Assembly (NCBI GenBank): GCA_946122785.1
Contig: CAMGYJ010000007.1
Span: 35,551,587 to 35,615,586 of the forward strand
Source of the DNA: Linum tenue
Lineage: Eukaryota > Streptophyta > Magnoliopsida > Malpighiales > Linaceae
Reading direction: 5' to 3'
DNA: 64,000 bases
This document shows positions 23,940-34,195 of the stretch, piece by piece (position 1 is the first letter of the stretch; each line of letters starts with the position of its first letter). Below the pieces are notes generated by a model that ran no database searches, was not told the origin of the DNA, and was given only the letters and a program-made list of their open reading frames with translations. The position numbers and the translations under genes were made by a program.

Positions 23940-24430
23940 GGTAATGATAAGGGTGGCTTCAAAGATCAGCACACTCACTTACCAAATTACAGATAGAACA
24001 TATAGGAAAAGTCAAACAACAAAGGTGGTAGACCAGGAAAGCGTAAGGCTTGTTTCGCCACTGAATGGGCAGCCCGATTCGCATCTCGAGGTGTGAATTG
24101 TAAAATGACCTTAGGCAACTGTAATAATAAGGCATGAACCTCATAAAAATAGCACCTGCACGAGCATCAGATATGTCGCCCGAGACTAATTTGTCATGCC
24201 AATGCCCTCGTTGTAGCAAATACAGTGCTTCCCTTATAGCTAGCAGCTCAACCAATCATGGGTCAGAGATACCGCGGAGAAAAGAATTGGACGCGAAGGA
24301 CGGAACAGCACCTGTAAAACCGACTATACCAATGGCACCAGACTGGTGGTTAGAAGTTGCACCATCAATAGCCAAAACGGAGGCCCCGATAAATGCCACA
24401 TAAAACATCCGGAGAAGCCCTGTTGCGCGG
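23940..24430 (-). pseudogene. Relic of a LINE-type RNase H domain (RVT_3)
   Basis: Read on the minus strand from about 24,400, the sequence gives a run ending AELLAIREAL-like (ELLAIREALYLLQRG, 24,250-24,205), the glutamate-containing helix of plant LINE RNase H. It then gives RDANRAAHSVAKQAL (about 24,090-24,045), which corresponds to the final His/Asp segment. At least one stop (near 24,258) and one frameshift interrupt it. No 5' LINE domains adjoin it and no poly(A) is evident, so it is a fragment. It has the opposite orientation to the fresher LINE at 24,922. Confidence 0.6.
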
Positions 24431-24921
24431 CGCCATGATTGGTTGGGGTGGTCATTCTGAGTGATTTTTTTATAGGAAACCTGTTAAATACTATTAAAAA
24501 GAAATCAACCTTGTCGCAAAGGACCTTGGCCCAGATCGGCCTCGATTAAACTACAAAGATAGAGAGAGAGAGGTGGATTCTCCACCCAAACCAATTGAGT
24601 TAGTTAACAATAACTATGGTGTCTTATTATGTTGGTGGTCAGTTTGAGCCTCTAGGGGTTTCGGGTTGTAATAAGTGAACAAATATTTTTACACTTTTGA
24701 GAATTACAAGTTATTTAGACAACAAACATTTTAGATTTTAAAAAAATGTTTATCAAGTTCAAATCTTACCAAGGTTATTAATACTATGCATCTCAAAATT
24801 TTTTTTTATTATAACAAATGATCAAACTCCTATAGTCAATTTGAGAATCATCCTCACTAAAGCTTATATTGCTCTTAAATAATGAATCTCAATCATTAGC
24901 ATTTTTAATATTTAGGATCCA

Positions 24922-26450
24922 GTTTTAATTGAGGATCTGCTCAAGCCAATTCAGGGAAGTTCCTTCACCTGGTCGAGTTTTATGAAGGCGGCTGACCTTA
25001 TTAAAAAAGGTTGTGCCTGGAATATCCATAGGGGTAATCGAACTAAGTTTTGGTTGGATGTGTGGCTTGCACAGGTACCATTCAAAGACCTTGCTGTGGG
25101 AAACATCCCGGAAGAGGAGCTTCATGCGAGGGTGGCGGATTTTGTGGACGAGGAAGGGAACTGGAAGACTGAAAAGTTCACTAATATTCTTCCACCGGAA
25201 ATTCTGCGGCAGATTACCTCACACGCAGTGGATCCCTTGACGTCAGAGGAAGACACCCTTTTCTGGCAGTTGACGCCGGATGGAAGGTTTTCGCGCAAGA
25301 GTGTTTATCAGATGCAGCAACCTCAGTCTGCAGACATAAACCAACAACTTTGGAAGACGATATGGAGGTTACCAGTGCCCGAACAGGTGAGATGCTTCAC
25401 ATGGTTGATTGCGCAAGGGAGGATCAGTTCTAATGGACAGAGAGAGAGGCGTCATCTAACTCAAGAGGCCTCCTGCTACAGGTGTGAGGTGCACATAGAA
25501 AGCACTAGCCATATATTCAGAGAATGCCCGCCAGCAGCCTACTTCTGGAGCCGCACGATCAGGGGAGAATCCCAAGCAGACTTTTTCGGCTGCAGCTGGG
25601 ACACGTGCTTCAAGAGAAACATTTCTTGCGAAGAGCTATCTCCCATTGGGATGCCCTGGAATGCTTTCTTCTGCATTGCTCTATGGTGCATTTGGAAGAA
25701 TAGAAATGAAGGGGTCTTCCATGGGGCAAGCAAGGCTTTATCAGCTCCATCCCTCGCTCAAGCTATAAAGATAAAAGCTGAACTGTGGTACAAAGCCTGG
25801 AACTCTCCAAGCCCAATTGCTGGCCGGAACACCCTCCCTCCCAACCGCATCGAAGTGCAGATTGGTTGGAAATCCCCTCCAGCAGGATGGCAGAAGATGA
25901 ATGTGGATGGTGCTGCGGACCCAAATCGCGGTGTTGCCGGTGCAGGGGGAGCTCTACGGGACGACAATAGTAAGTGGGTATGTGGTTTTGTCTCGAGCTT
26001 GGGATCATGTCCTGCTACTATGGCTGAGCTTTGGGCTATTTACCATGGTCTCATAGTAGCTTGGAACACTGGTTGCAGAGCCCTGATCCTGGAAACTGAT
26101 TCTCGATTGGCCATTCAGCTTGTGAACAACAGAACAGACCATCTCCATCCCTATGCGACTTTGTTAACGGCTATTCGGCGCAAGAATGCTCAAGATTGGG
26201 TGGTGAATCTGGTTCATACTTACCGAGAAGGAAATAGAGTTGCGGACTGGCTCTCGAAGCACAGTCTCGTCTATCCCTACGGTTTGTACGAACTAGAAAC
26301 ACCGCCGAGTGAGCTTCAAAACCTCCTTCTGGACGACCTGTGAGGCATCACCTTTCCTAGAGAAGTAGTTGCCTCGACCTCTTCCATTTCCTCTTAGCAT
26401 CTGTACCTTTCTTTGCTTTGGCCCTGCGCCTCCCTTAATGAAAAAAAAAA
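24922..26450 (+). mobile_element. 5'-truncated LINE insertion with intact target duplication
   Basis: The 1,529-bp insertion ends in a pure run of ten A (26441-26450). It is bounded by the perfect 9-bp duplication TAGGATCCA at 24913-24921 and 26451-26459. It starts part-way through ORF2, which is the usual result of target-primed reverse transcription that aborts early. The perfect duplication and the open reading frame make this one of the youngest insertions in the window. Confidence 0.92.
24982..26343 (+). CDS. C-terminal part of LINE ORF2: zf-RVT and plant-type RNase H (453 codons, uninterrupted)
   Basis: The frame is open for 453 codons and also extends upstream to the truncation point, so the ATG is probably only the first internal methionine. 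Residues about 106-190 form the zf-RVT region, with a Cys/His cluster CYRC, then SHIFRECP. Residues about 310-440 form the RNase H (RVT_3) fold: MNVDGAAD holds the first Asp, MAELWAI the Glu, LETDS the second Asp, and REGNRVADWLS the last Asp. All four acidic residues are present. Without the endonuclease and RT core it cannot mobilise itself. It is probably a dead-on-arrival copy that has not yet accumulated stops. Confidence 0.85.
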   Translation: MKAADLIKKGCAWNIHRGNRTKFWLDVWLAQVPFKDLAVGNIPEEELHARVADFVDEEGNWKTEKFTNILPPEILRQITSHAVDPLTSEEDTLFWQLTPDGRFSRKSVYQMQQPQSADINQQLWKTIWRLPVPEQVRCFTWLIAQGRISSNGQRERRHLTQEASCYRCEVHIESTSHIFRECPPAAYFWSRTIRGESQADFFGCSWDTCFKRNISCEELSPIGMPWNAFFCIALWCIWKNRNEGVFHGASKALSAPSLAQAIKIKAELWYKAWNSPSPIAGRNTLPPNRIEVQIGWKSPPAGWQKMNVDGAADPNRGVAGAGGALRDDNSKWVCGFVSSLGSCPATMAELWAIYHGLIVAWNTGCRALILETDSRLAIQLVNNRTDHLHPYATLLTAIRRKNAQDWVVNLVHTYREGNRVADWLSKHSLVYPYGLYELETPPSELQNLLLDDL

Positions 26451-26459
26451 TAGGATCCA

Positions 26460-28429
26460 ACTCGAGTTGTGAATACTATCAAATATGAGTTTGTTGTCTT
26501 GGATCATCAAGAAGTCAGGATTTCTAAGAATTATTATTGAAAAGCTACTAAAAATAGTGGAAGAGTGATACCTCCTCTCCCTCATGTGTTATTAAACGAA
26601 GGAATGAAGTATTTAAAAAAAAAACAAGAAGGAGAAGAAGAAGAATTTCCACCTCGAGGTTTGGTGATTACATAGCAAATTCCATAATCATTGATGGAAT
26701 GAGGCAATTTCCTTAATTGTGAAGCACCTATGGATGATGAATGTAGCGGAGTTCATGATGAAGATTGTTGATTAAGAGGTGCTACCGATTATTTTTGCAA
26801 CTATAATGAGGCAAATTCTTTTAGTGAAATTGATATCGTTATTTGTTAATTCGCATGACATTGACATATAATCTTAGCACAAATATAATGGAATTGGAGT
26901 TACTGAAGTTTAAACTTTGAAACTTTGTTAGTTAGTATTATTATATTGCAACCGGCCGAACCGGAGTAAATAGAAAGTCGGATCAGCCACAAAATTAAAA
27001 AGAAAAAGAAATGAGAAGAAACCTTGGGACATGGGATCCACAACGAGATTCACAAAATTAACTAGCAATGTGTATTAACACACCGCTCAATGATAGTAGA
27101 GGCAGCAAGTCGAATATTCTGATTGGTTGGTGCAGAAATTTGTATATTGAGGATTTTTTACAAATTGAGGAATTAGAATCCCCTTATTAAAATGAATTCA
27201 ACATTTTCTTCTCATCAACCTAAATCGCCCGTAAACAAACAATCAAGTAGTTTAGATCGCAAGATGAGAGAGGAAGCAAGCTATATATAGATGAAAATTA
27301 AACACTAAAGGGATGGTTTGGTTTTGATGATAATTTAGTTAGTAAAACACGGTACGGGAAAGTTACGTAAAAAATACGTACGGGTATTTTACGTCATCTC
27401 TAAGTTAATGTTACATTTACTAGTACGTTAATAGTCATAAATACATTAAAATTAATTATTTTAAAATTACATAAATATATAAATAATAGTAAAGTTAAAA
27501 GTTCACAATTTAATTCATTAAATACGGATATTAAACATTTTATACGTGTTTTATACGTGTTTAGTACGGGAGTCATCAAATGAACGAAAAAAAATCAAAC
27601 GGCTTGATAATAATACGGATACAGAAGTTTTAAATGGATAAAATACGTAAGGGTACATATACGTGTATTAAACGGAGTATTTACTAACTAGTTACAATAC
27701 ATGCATTGTCCACAATGCATTGTTTTTATTAATTTTCTGCACAAACAATACATGCATTGTTTGCTTGATTTGATACAAACTATCACTCAAAATAAGTGAT
27801 AGTTAAATCTCAAGTTTTGATTGAGATTGTTTAGTACAGATGGTTGAGTTTTCTTTTGTTCTAACGATGTCCCTACCTTTTTATGTATGTTGTTTCTTTA
27901 ATATTAAAAACAAAGGGTGAAAGTGACATTTCACCCAAAAAGTAATACAACTTATTTCAATAACTATCAAAGAAACCAAACAATTTAAAGTACAATACAC
28001 TAATTTTCTTATATACATGTATATTATTATACATGCATTGATAACAATACATCAATTTAACTATCGCCAAAACCAAACCAACCATGGTATGAGTACATAT
28101 AGTGAGAGTTTATCAGCACAACTTTGTTGTCCTACCTAATTCGAGCGTCGAGTGTCATCACATAAACCGCTTGATCGTCATAACACATAATCCCAAAATT
28201 ACCATCATCAATCTCTTTGTATTTAATTTGTCACATATGCATTACCTATGCATCAAGCACATAGATGTAAATTAATCAAGCATATTGTCAATATTGTGAT
28301 ACTAGTCCATGCAGAGGACAAAGAGCATTTGTAATAGCTGGATAAACTATGCCAACAATTACAGTTCGATTTTGATTAAGGCCCTTAAGAGTCCCACTTG
28401 TGCCTAGACTGCCACTGCTGGCCTTTCTT
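26460..28429. other. AT-rich spacer downstream of the PPR gene
   Basis: No gene is recognisable. Apart from the putative foldback element at 27,310-28,085, the sequence is AT-rich with scattered poly-purine runs (for example AAGAAGGAGAAGAAG near 26,628). The last 100-200 bp before 28,430 should include the 3' UTR of the PPR gene on the minus strand. Confidence 0.45.
27310..28085. mobile_element. Putative MITE with a second foldback element nested inside
   Basis: The outer ends share an imperfect inverted repeat, GGTTTGGTTTTGATGATA near 27,316 and the inverse of GGTTTGGTTTTGGCGATA near 28,083. Inside, 27,336-27,694 starts TAGTTAGTAAAACACGG and ends GGAGTATTTACTAACTA, another inverted pair, with many TACGT-type words. 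After the inner segment, ACAATACATGCATTG words recur in both orientations. I could not find a convincing target duplication for either unit, so the borders and class are uncertain. Confidence 0.45.
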
Positions 28430-30475
28430 CTACCAGAAATCTTTACAAGAACAAGTACCATCCCTGAAATGATGGTACCTCACACGATCTCTCAGAACAA
28501 TCTCCCGACCATAAACTCGAGAGATAAGCTTAATCGCCGAATGACAATCATCACAAACCCTCAAGTTCTTCACCACCCTTATGGTCTCCCCTGGCTTCGT
28601 GCTGATGAACCCGAACGCAATAGCCAGCTTCTCACTGTGATACTGCAACGCAGTCTCCTTCTCCTCCTCCTCGATATTGAACAACACCTGCGAAGTATTC
28701 GGCACATAACCTTCCATCTCGAGCCTCTCGATCATGACTTTAAGCGTCGAGTAAATCTCCTTCATCTTCGGGTGACACCCTTCCCCCATCTTGAACTCGT
28801 GGACACAACCCCCCAGCTCGATCATGCTGCTCCCGGGGTTCGTCTTAACTCCTCTCTCCTTCATTAGCTTCCTAACTTCAGCAACGTCGTCCCATCTCTC
28901 GGCCTTGGCGTAGATGTTCGACAGCAATGCGTATCGCCCACTGTTGTTCGGCTCCAGCTCGAGGAGAAGTCTCCCGATTCTCTCGCCTAGCTCTGCATTT
29001 CCATGAATCCTGCAAGCGCCTAAAAGAGATCCATAAACGGCAGGGTTTGGTTCTATTGGCATGGAGTTGACGAGCTCCTCCGCTTCCTCTAATCGTCCTG
29101 ATCTTCCTAGGCAATCCACCAAGCATCCATAGTGCTCAACTTCTGGTTCAATGTTGTATACATTCTCCATGGAGTCGAAAAGCTTCAGAGCTTGTTCTAC
29201 TGCTCCTGAATGAGCACAAGCGTTGAGAACTCCTATGAATGTGATCCCATTGGGACGGAACTTCCTCCGCTGCATCTCGAAGAAGAGCTCCACTGCGTCG
29301 TCAGCTCTACCGTGCATAGCCAGCCCTTTGATCATGGCGTTCCATGAGAAAACTTCCTTCTCCTTCATGCTCTCGAAGACCTCCCACGCCATGTCCAGCC
29401 GCCCGCATTTTGCGTACATGTCGAGCAATGCAGTTCCCAACACGGCATCCATGACAATCGATTTCTTCTTCCTCCTAACGTAGGCATGAACCCATCGACC
29501 ATGGTCGAGAGCACCAAGATGAGCACAAGCGGCGAGAACGCTCGTCAACACAAACTTACCCGGTCGGATTCTCTCGCTCTGCATCGTATTGAAAACCTCC
29601 AAAGCCTCTTTGTAAAATCCGGACTTGATGTACCCGTCAATCACCACGCTCCACGAAATCTCATCTCTGTCGGGCATTTCATCGAACAGGTTGCGGGCAT
29701 CCTCAATTTTCCCGCGCCTAGCCAGCCCACTCACCATCGCGTTCCAAGACCCAACATTTCTTCTTCCTCTCTCGCCCATTTCATCAAACACCTCTTCCGC
29801 ACTCCCCACATCCCCGCATCTGAAATACCCATCAATCATCGCATTCCAACACACGGCGTCGTCGTCGTCTTCATCATCGAGCATCTTCCTCGCGTCCGCC
29901 GCCATCCCGAAATACCCGTACATCCGAATCCCTGCGCTCTTCACATGCCCATCCCCAGCAAACCCTAGCTTCACCACATGGCAATGAACTTGCTTCCCTT
30001 CCGCAACAATCCCGCCGTCGCCGCAGGCCTTGAGCAGAGTCGGGTAAGTGAACTTGTTGGGCTTGGCATCGTTCATCATCAGCTCGTAGTATAACCAGAC
30101 GGCCTGCAGCGGCTCGCCGTTGTCGAGGCAGGCTTTGATTAGGACGTTGTGGACGAAGACGTTAGGAGAAGGGACGTTGCGGAAGAGTTGGATGGCTGAA
30201 TCGAGGTTGTGGAAGCGCGGATTGGCGTAGCATTTGAGGAGAGTGCCGGAGACGAAGTGGTCATGGAAATGGCCGGTTTTGAGGGCGAGGGCGTGGATTT
30301 GGGCGAGGGATTGGAGGGAAGAAGTGGCGGGCTTGGAATTGAGGAGGTCTAAGATTGATTTCTGGGTCGGGATGGAGACGATGCTGGGTTGGGATTGCGG
30401 CGGCGGCAGCTGGAAATGGTGGTGTTGGTGGTGGCGACGATGATAAGGCGGGGAATATGTGGTGGCTGCGTTCAT
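28430..30475 (-). CDS. Pentatricopeptide repeat protein, PLS class with E and DYW domains (681 aa, intronless)
   Basis: Proteins of this class bind organellar transcripts with their PPR repeats and usually direct C-to-U editing through the DYW deaminase domain. The first ATG in frame is at 30475; a GTG-initiated extension to 30508 is not credible. After a low-complexity His/Pro/Ser N-terminus, repeats run from about residue 60 to 510, visible as recurring WNAMIDGY, WNAMVSGLA and WSVVIDGYI blocks. The E region follows (MPIEPNPAVYGSLLGACRIHG near 450-470). The DYW domain carries the deaminase-like signature HSE at 613-615 and CDDC at 641-644. The protein ends in CSCKDFW, so the terminal triplet is DFW, an accepted variant of DYW. 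No break is visible. The target transcript cannot be deduced here, nor can mitochondrion be told from plastid. Confidence 0.95.
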   Translation of the reverse strand: MNAATTYSPPYHRRHHQHHHFQLPPPQSQPSIVSIPTQKSILDLLNSKPATSSLQSLAQIHALALKTGHFHDHFVSGTLLKCYANPRFHNLDSAIQLFRNVPSPNVFVHNVLIKACLDNGEPLQAVWLYYELMMNDAKPNKFTYPTLLKACGDGGIVAEGKQVHCHVVKLGFAGDGHVKSAGIRMYGYFGMAADARKMLDDEDDDDAVCWNAMIDGYFRCGDVGSAEEVFDEMGERGRRNVGSWNAMVSGLARRGKIEDARNLFDEMPDRDEISWSVVIDGYIKSGFYKEALEVFNTMQSERIRPGKFVLTSVLAACAHLGALDHGRWVHAYVRRKKKSIVMDAVLGTALLDMYAKCGRLDMAWEVFESMKEKEVFSWNAMIKGLAMHGRADDAVELFFEMQRRKFRPNGITFIGVLNACAHSGAVEQALKLFDSMENVYNIEPEVEHYGCLVDCLGRSGRLEEAEELVNSMPIEPNPAVYGSLLGACRIHGNAELGERIGRLLLELEPNNSGRYALLSNIYAKAERWDDVAEVRKLMKERGVKTNPGSSMIELGGCVHEFKMGEGCHPKMKEIYSTLKVMIERLEMEGYVPNTSQVLFNIEEEEKETALQYHSEKLAIAFGFISTKPGETIRVVKNLRVCDDCHSAIKLISRVYGREIVLRDRVRYHHFRDGTCSCKDFW

Positions 30476-30833
30476 TATCTCCGGCGAGTGAGGAGAATTC
30501 TTTCTCACCCAATAGTTTATCTTTTTGTACAGTCATATTTTCGTGTATTAAATATTTTACATCAGAAATATAATAAAAATAAATAAAATAAACTATATTC
30601 ATTTTTATTTTTTTTATAATAGTGAATTTAACCTTTTTATATGAATGAGTGGGTCCTATCTAACATAGGCGGGAAGTTTGGTACCGCTATTTGGGATACA
30701 AATAATAACGTATCGAATTTGACGAATTTGGTATTACCGAATATACGTATTTTGGGATTGAATTTCAATTATTATTTGGTATTCGGAATTACGAAATTGA
30801 GATCGATATAAACTGAAATACCAACTAATACCA
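30476..30833 (-). promoter_or_regulatory. Presumed short promoter region of the PPR gene
   Basis: The spacer between the PPR start codon and the Mutator-like element is only about 360 bp. It is AT-rich, with a T-rich block near 30,603-30,620 and an ATAAAAATAAATAAAATAAA-like stretch near 30,570-30,590 that could supply a TATA-like element on either strand. The assignment is positional. Confidence 0.3.
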
Positions 30834-31065
30834 GGGAGAATGACATAAATATTGTTCTTTTTTTAATTTGCCATGAATATGGCGGATTAAATAGTATTTA
30901 CACAAATATTGTGTATTTGTGTAGGATTGCAGGCGCGGCCGCCAGAGACCCAGGCGGGGACGCTTTATGAAACCCTAGCACTAGTTTTAGGCGTTGGCGC
31001 CTAAGACTCAAGCGGCCCCACCATCCTTCTTTTTTTATTAAACCCCACGACGCCACGCCCTCCAC

Positions 31066-32276
31066 TAGGGGTGTCAGTCGGTCGATTTCGGTTTAACCGA
31101 AAACCGATTTCTCGGTTATCGGTTAAACCGAGCGACCACCTCCGGATACCGACCACCGACCGTGAAATATACATCGGCTAGCCGACCACCGACTGGTCGG
31201 TTAGCCGGTTTTGGTTCGGTTAACCTTATGCCCGAAAACTAGACCCTAATCTAAAAAAATTAAAAAAAAAATAAAAAAATCAAAAAATACAGGAACCACT
31301 TATTCCTTATCTCCTTCGTCTCTCTCCTTTCAAACCCTCCACCACCACCACTTATTCATTATCTTCTCCGTCTCTCTCCTCCATCCTTCTCTCTCCTCTC
31401 TTTTCCACTCAAGATTCAAGAAGCAGCCGAGAAGGAGGCTTGCCGCCGACGGGAGAGGGAGGAGCGACCTCGCGAAGACGACGGACAGAGGCGGAGGGCG
31501 GCTGTGCTGCGATTTGCTTCTTCTTCCTCTCGTTTCATCTCCCATTCCGTCTCTCCGTCTCTCTCTCTTTTCGGAATCGGCGAGGGGTCAGGAGAGGAGA
31601 GGGAACGAACCCTCTTTTACCACCTGACGGCGACGAGGATGGTTGCACCAACACCGACGACGATGATGACGACGGCGAAGAAAAAGGTCAAAGGTAGGTT
31701 TTTTTTGTTTGCATGTTGGTTTCGGAGGTTCAATTTCGATTTTGGGTTTTGATAGTTTATTTTTGGTTCTATTGGGGATCTGCCATCGATCGAGGAAAGA
31801 AGGATACGATGACGACTGGGAAGGACGCCGACGACGTCGAAACGAGAAGGAGTCCGACGGTAAATCCGACGGATTGTGACTTTGTGGAGGTGAGGGTGGA
31901 ATAGAAGGTTGATGGGTGAAGAAGAAGATTTAGGGATTCGAAAATTTAAGGAGAAGAAGAAGATTCAGGGAGAAGTGGATTCGGGGGGTGGTTGCTGGTG
32001 GTGAGGGAAGGGAGGAGTCGAGATCCACGAAGGAGAAGGAGAAGGAGAAGGATGATAGGGTTTGGGGTGGGTTTTTGGGCGCGGGTTTTATATGGGTCGG
32101 TTGGTCTCGGTTACTCGGCTAGCAGATTTCGGTTGCTCGGCTAGCCGACTCTCCTCCCAGCCACTCTGACCACCGACCGAGACTGTATACAGTCGGTTTT
32201 CGGTTAGCCGCTAACCAGCGGTTATCGGTCTAACCGTCCGGTTAGCCGCTAACCGACAACCGAACTGCAACCCCTA
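31066..32276. mobile_element. Non-autonomous hAT-like element nested in the MULE
   Basis: The termini TAGGGGTGTCAG and the inverse of the right end (TAGGGGTTGCAG) pair. The perfect 8-bp duplication CCCTCCAC flanks it (31058-31065 and 32277-32284). Subterminal regions are packed with CGGTTAGC and CGGTTTTCGG-like words in both orientations. The 31,310-32,100 interior is purine-rich (GAAGAAGA) and has apparent long frames, but no recognisable protein; it may be captured 5' UTR or exon sequence. Confidence 0.9.
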
Positions 32277-32667
32277 CCCTCCACCCATTTCTTATCATCT
32301 TTTTCTTCTTCCTTCCCACACCCCGCCTCCCCAACCTGCTCGCCCTAACCACACCCACGCCGCCGTCGCCCCACAACGTCGAGGAGGGCGACCCCGCCAT
32401 AGACAGAGGCGGCCCCGTCGCAGAAAGAGGCAGACCCGCTGCAGACAGAGGCGCCCCGCTGCAGATAGAGGCGGCAGCGCCTGAGTTCAACTTCGACGGA
32501 GAGATGTTGTCCGACGAAGAAGAAGCGGTCGCCGGCAGAGGCAGGGGAGAGGCCGGCGAGGTCGTGGAGGCGGCGGGCATTTTCGTGGTGAGAATCTCGT
32601 CGGCGGTGGTTTTTTTTAATTTTTTTAACTAATGTTAATTTGTTTTTCTTTTGCAGTTCCTAGGCTT

Positions 32668-33934
32668 ATGGACAGTTATTCCATGAGACTACCGCCTGCG
32701 ACAATTGATCCAGCTCTGGTCGATCCAGTACTTCTTTGGGGACATGGTCAACATCGTATCGACTCAGTTTGGACAAACGAGGTAAGTATTTGATAACTAT
32801 TTCTGTAAAGTTACTTAGCTAGTTAGATTAGACTATTTTACTAGGTTAACTGAACTGTATTGAAATTAGAATAAGATTACGTATAATTTTTTTTAGATTA
32901 GATTAGATATATTAGATTTTACTAGGTGAAATTATAATTATTAAGAATGAAATTGAATTAATATAACTTTTGTGCACTATAGGCTGGTGACCGACCTTAC
33001 CATTTTCGAGGTACGACCAATTTAGTCACGTACCATGAGCGTTATCTGTCATATCTCAGAGCGGCGGGCTTGTCTAGTGTTTTGCCCCTGGCCCCATGAA
33101 TGCTGATGTGAGTTTGATTATTGCGCCCGTAGAGCATTGGCGACCAGAGACGTCGACCTTCCATTTGCCGTTTGGTGAGGTCACTATCACGTTAGAGGAC
33201 GTTGTGACACTGAACGGTCTAGCGATCGACGGTGATGCCGTCGTAGTAGACATACCGGATGAGGAATGGTCGGAGATCTGTTTGAGACTGTTAGGACGGG
33301 TTCCTGATGATCTTTCCGGCGGTGTCGTTAGGATTGTTTGGCTGAGGGATGAATTCAATCATCTGCCGGGAAATGCATCTCAGGAGGTTACAGAGCAGTT
33401 TGAACGAGCTTATGCTCTATCTCTTATGGGAGGTGTATTGTTCCCGAATCGGTCTGGAGCTACGGTGCACCTACAGTACCTACTTTTGGTGGAGGATTGG
33501 CAGAGAGCTGGACGGTTCGCCTGGGGAGCAGCTATTTTATCCTACCTGTACCGTGAGATGGGTAGGTCGTCTTTGCACATTACGCATTTCTCCACTTCTC
33601 TATGAGGTGACCTTGGTGGATGGGTCCCCTTACTGCAGCTCTGGGCGTGGGAGCAATTCCCACATCTGACACCGCGACATTCGGAGACGAGGGCGCAGAT
33701 TGCCGAGGACGCATCCCCACGTGCTGTTCGATGGCTTCTGGCCAACACTCGTCGGTATGGTGACCAGCTATTCCAGTACAAGTTGTGGTTTGACGAGATG
33801 GAAACTATGGTGGTTAGTATATAACATTTCATTTTATAGAATAGATTTCATTTGTTTGTTTTAGATTTTGGAGTAATAACGTGACCATTTTTCGTCTGTA
33901 GTGGCAACCTTACGTTGAGAGAGCACTATTATGA
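32668..33934 (+). pseudogene. Plant mobile domain (PMD) gene carried by the MULE, disabled
   Basis: PMD proteins include the Arabidopsis MAIN/MAIL family and many transposon-encoded relatives; their biochemical activity is unclear. Exon 1 (32668-32781) starts with MDSYSMRLPP and ends at a GTAAGT donor. Exon 2 starts at 32983 (AGDRPYHFRG) and includes the diagnostic block HWRPETSTFHLPFGEVTITL at about 33,135-33,195. It continues past an in-frame TGA at 33603-33605 through LLQLWAWEQFPHLTPRHS to a donor near 33,811. Exon 3 (33902-33934) ends in ERALL and a stop. A frameshift lies between about 33,070 and 33,096, because the upstream part reads into TGA at 33097. Two lesions make it a pseudogene as read. 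The gene lies convergent to the MURA gene within shared TIRs. Confidence 0.8.
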
Positions 33935-34195
33935 TTGTTATGTTATTATTATGTACTTCTTTGGGATATTTATGTGGACTATTATGTGTGATATTTATGT
34001 GGACTATTTATGTATTATGTTATTAACATTAAATATTCGGAACAACAAATAACAAACAACAACAACTCGGACATTTTATAATAGTCCCAACAACAACAAC
34101 CTACAAGTGGAAAAACAACTACTACTTCAAACCATAACAACTGCTTGAAAAACAACCACTACTTCAAACCATAACAACTACTACATTCAACCAAA

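Noticed and set aside
30476..30508. N-terminal extension of the PPR protein to 30508.
   Set aside because: It would need a GTG start; the first ATG in frame is at 30475.
31504..31904. Apparent plus-strand ORFs between 31,440 and 31,904.
   Set aside because: They lie within the nested hAT-like element, are purine-rich low complexity and match no family I know.
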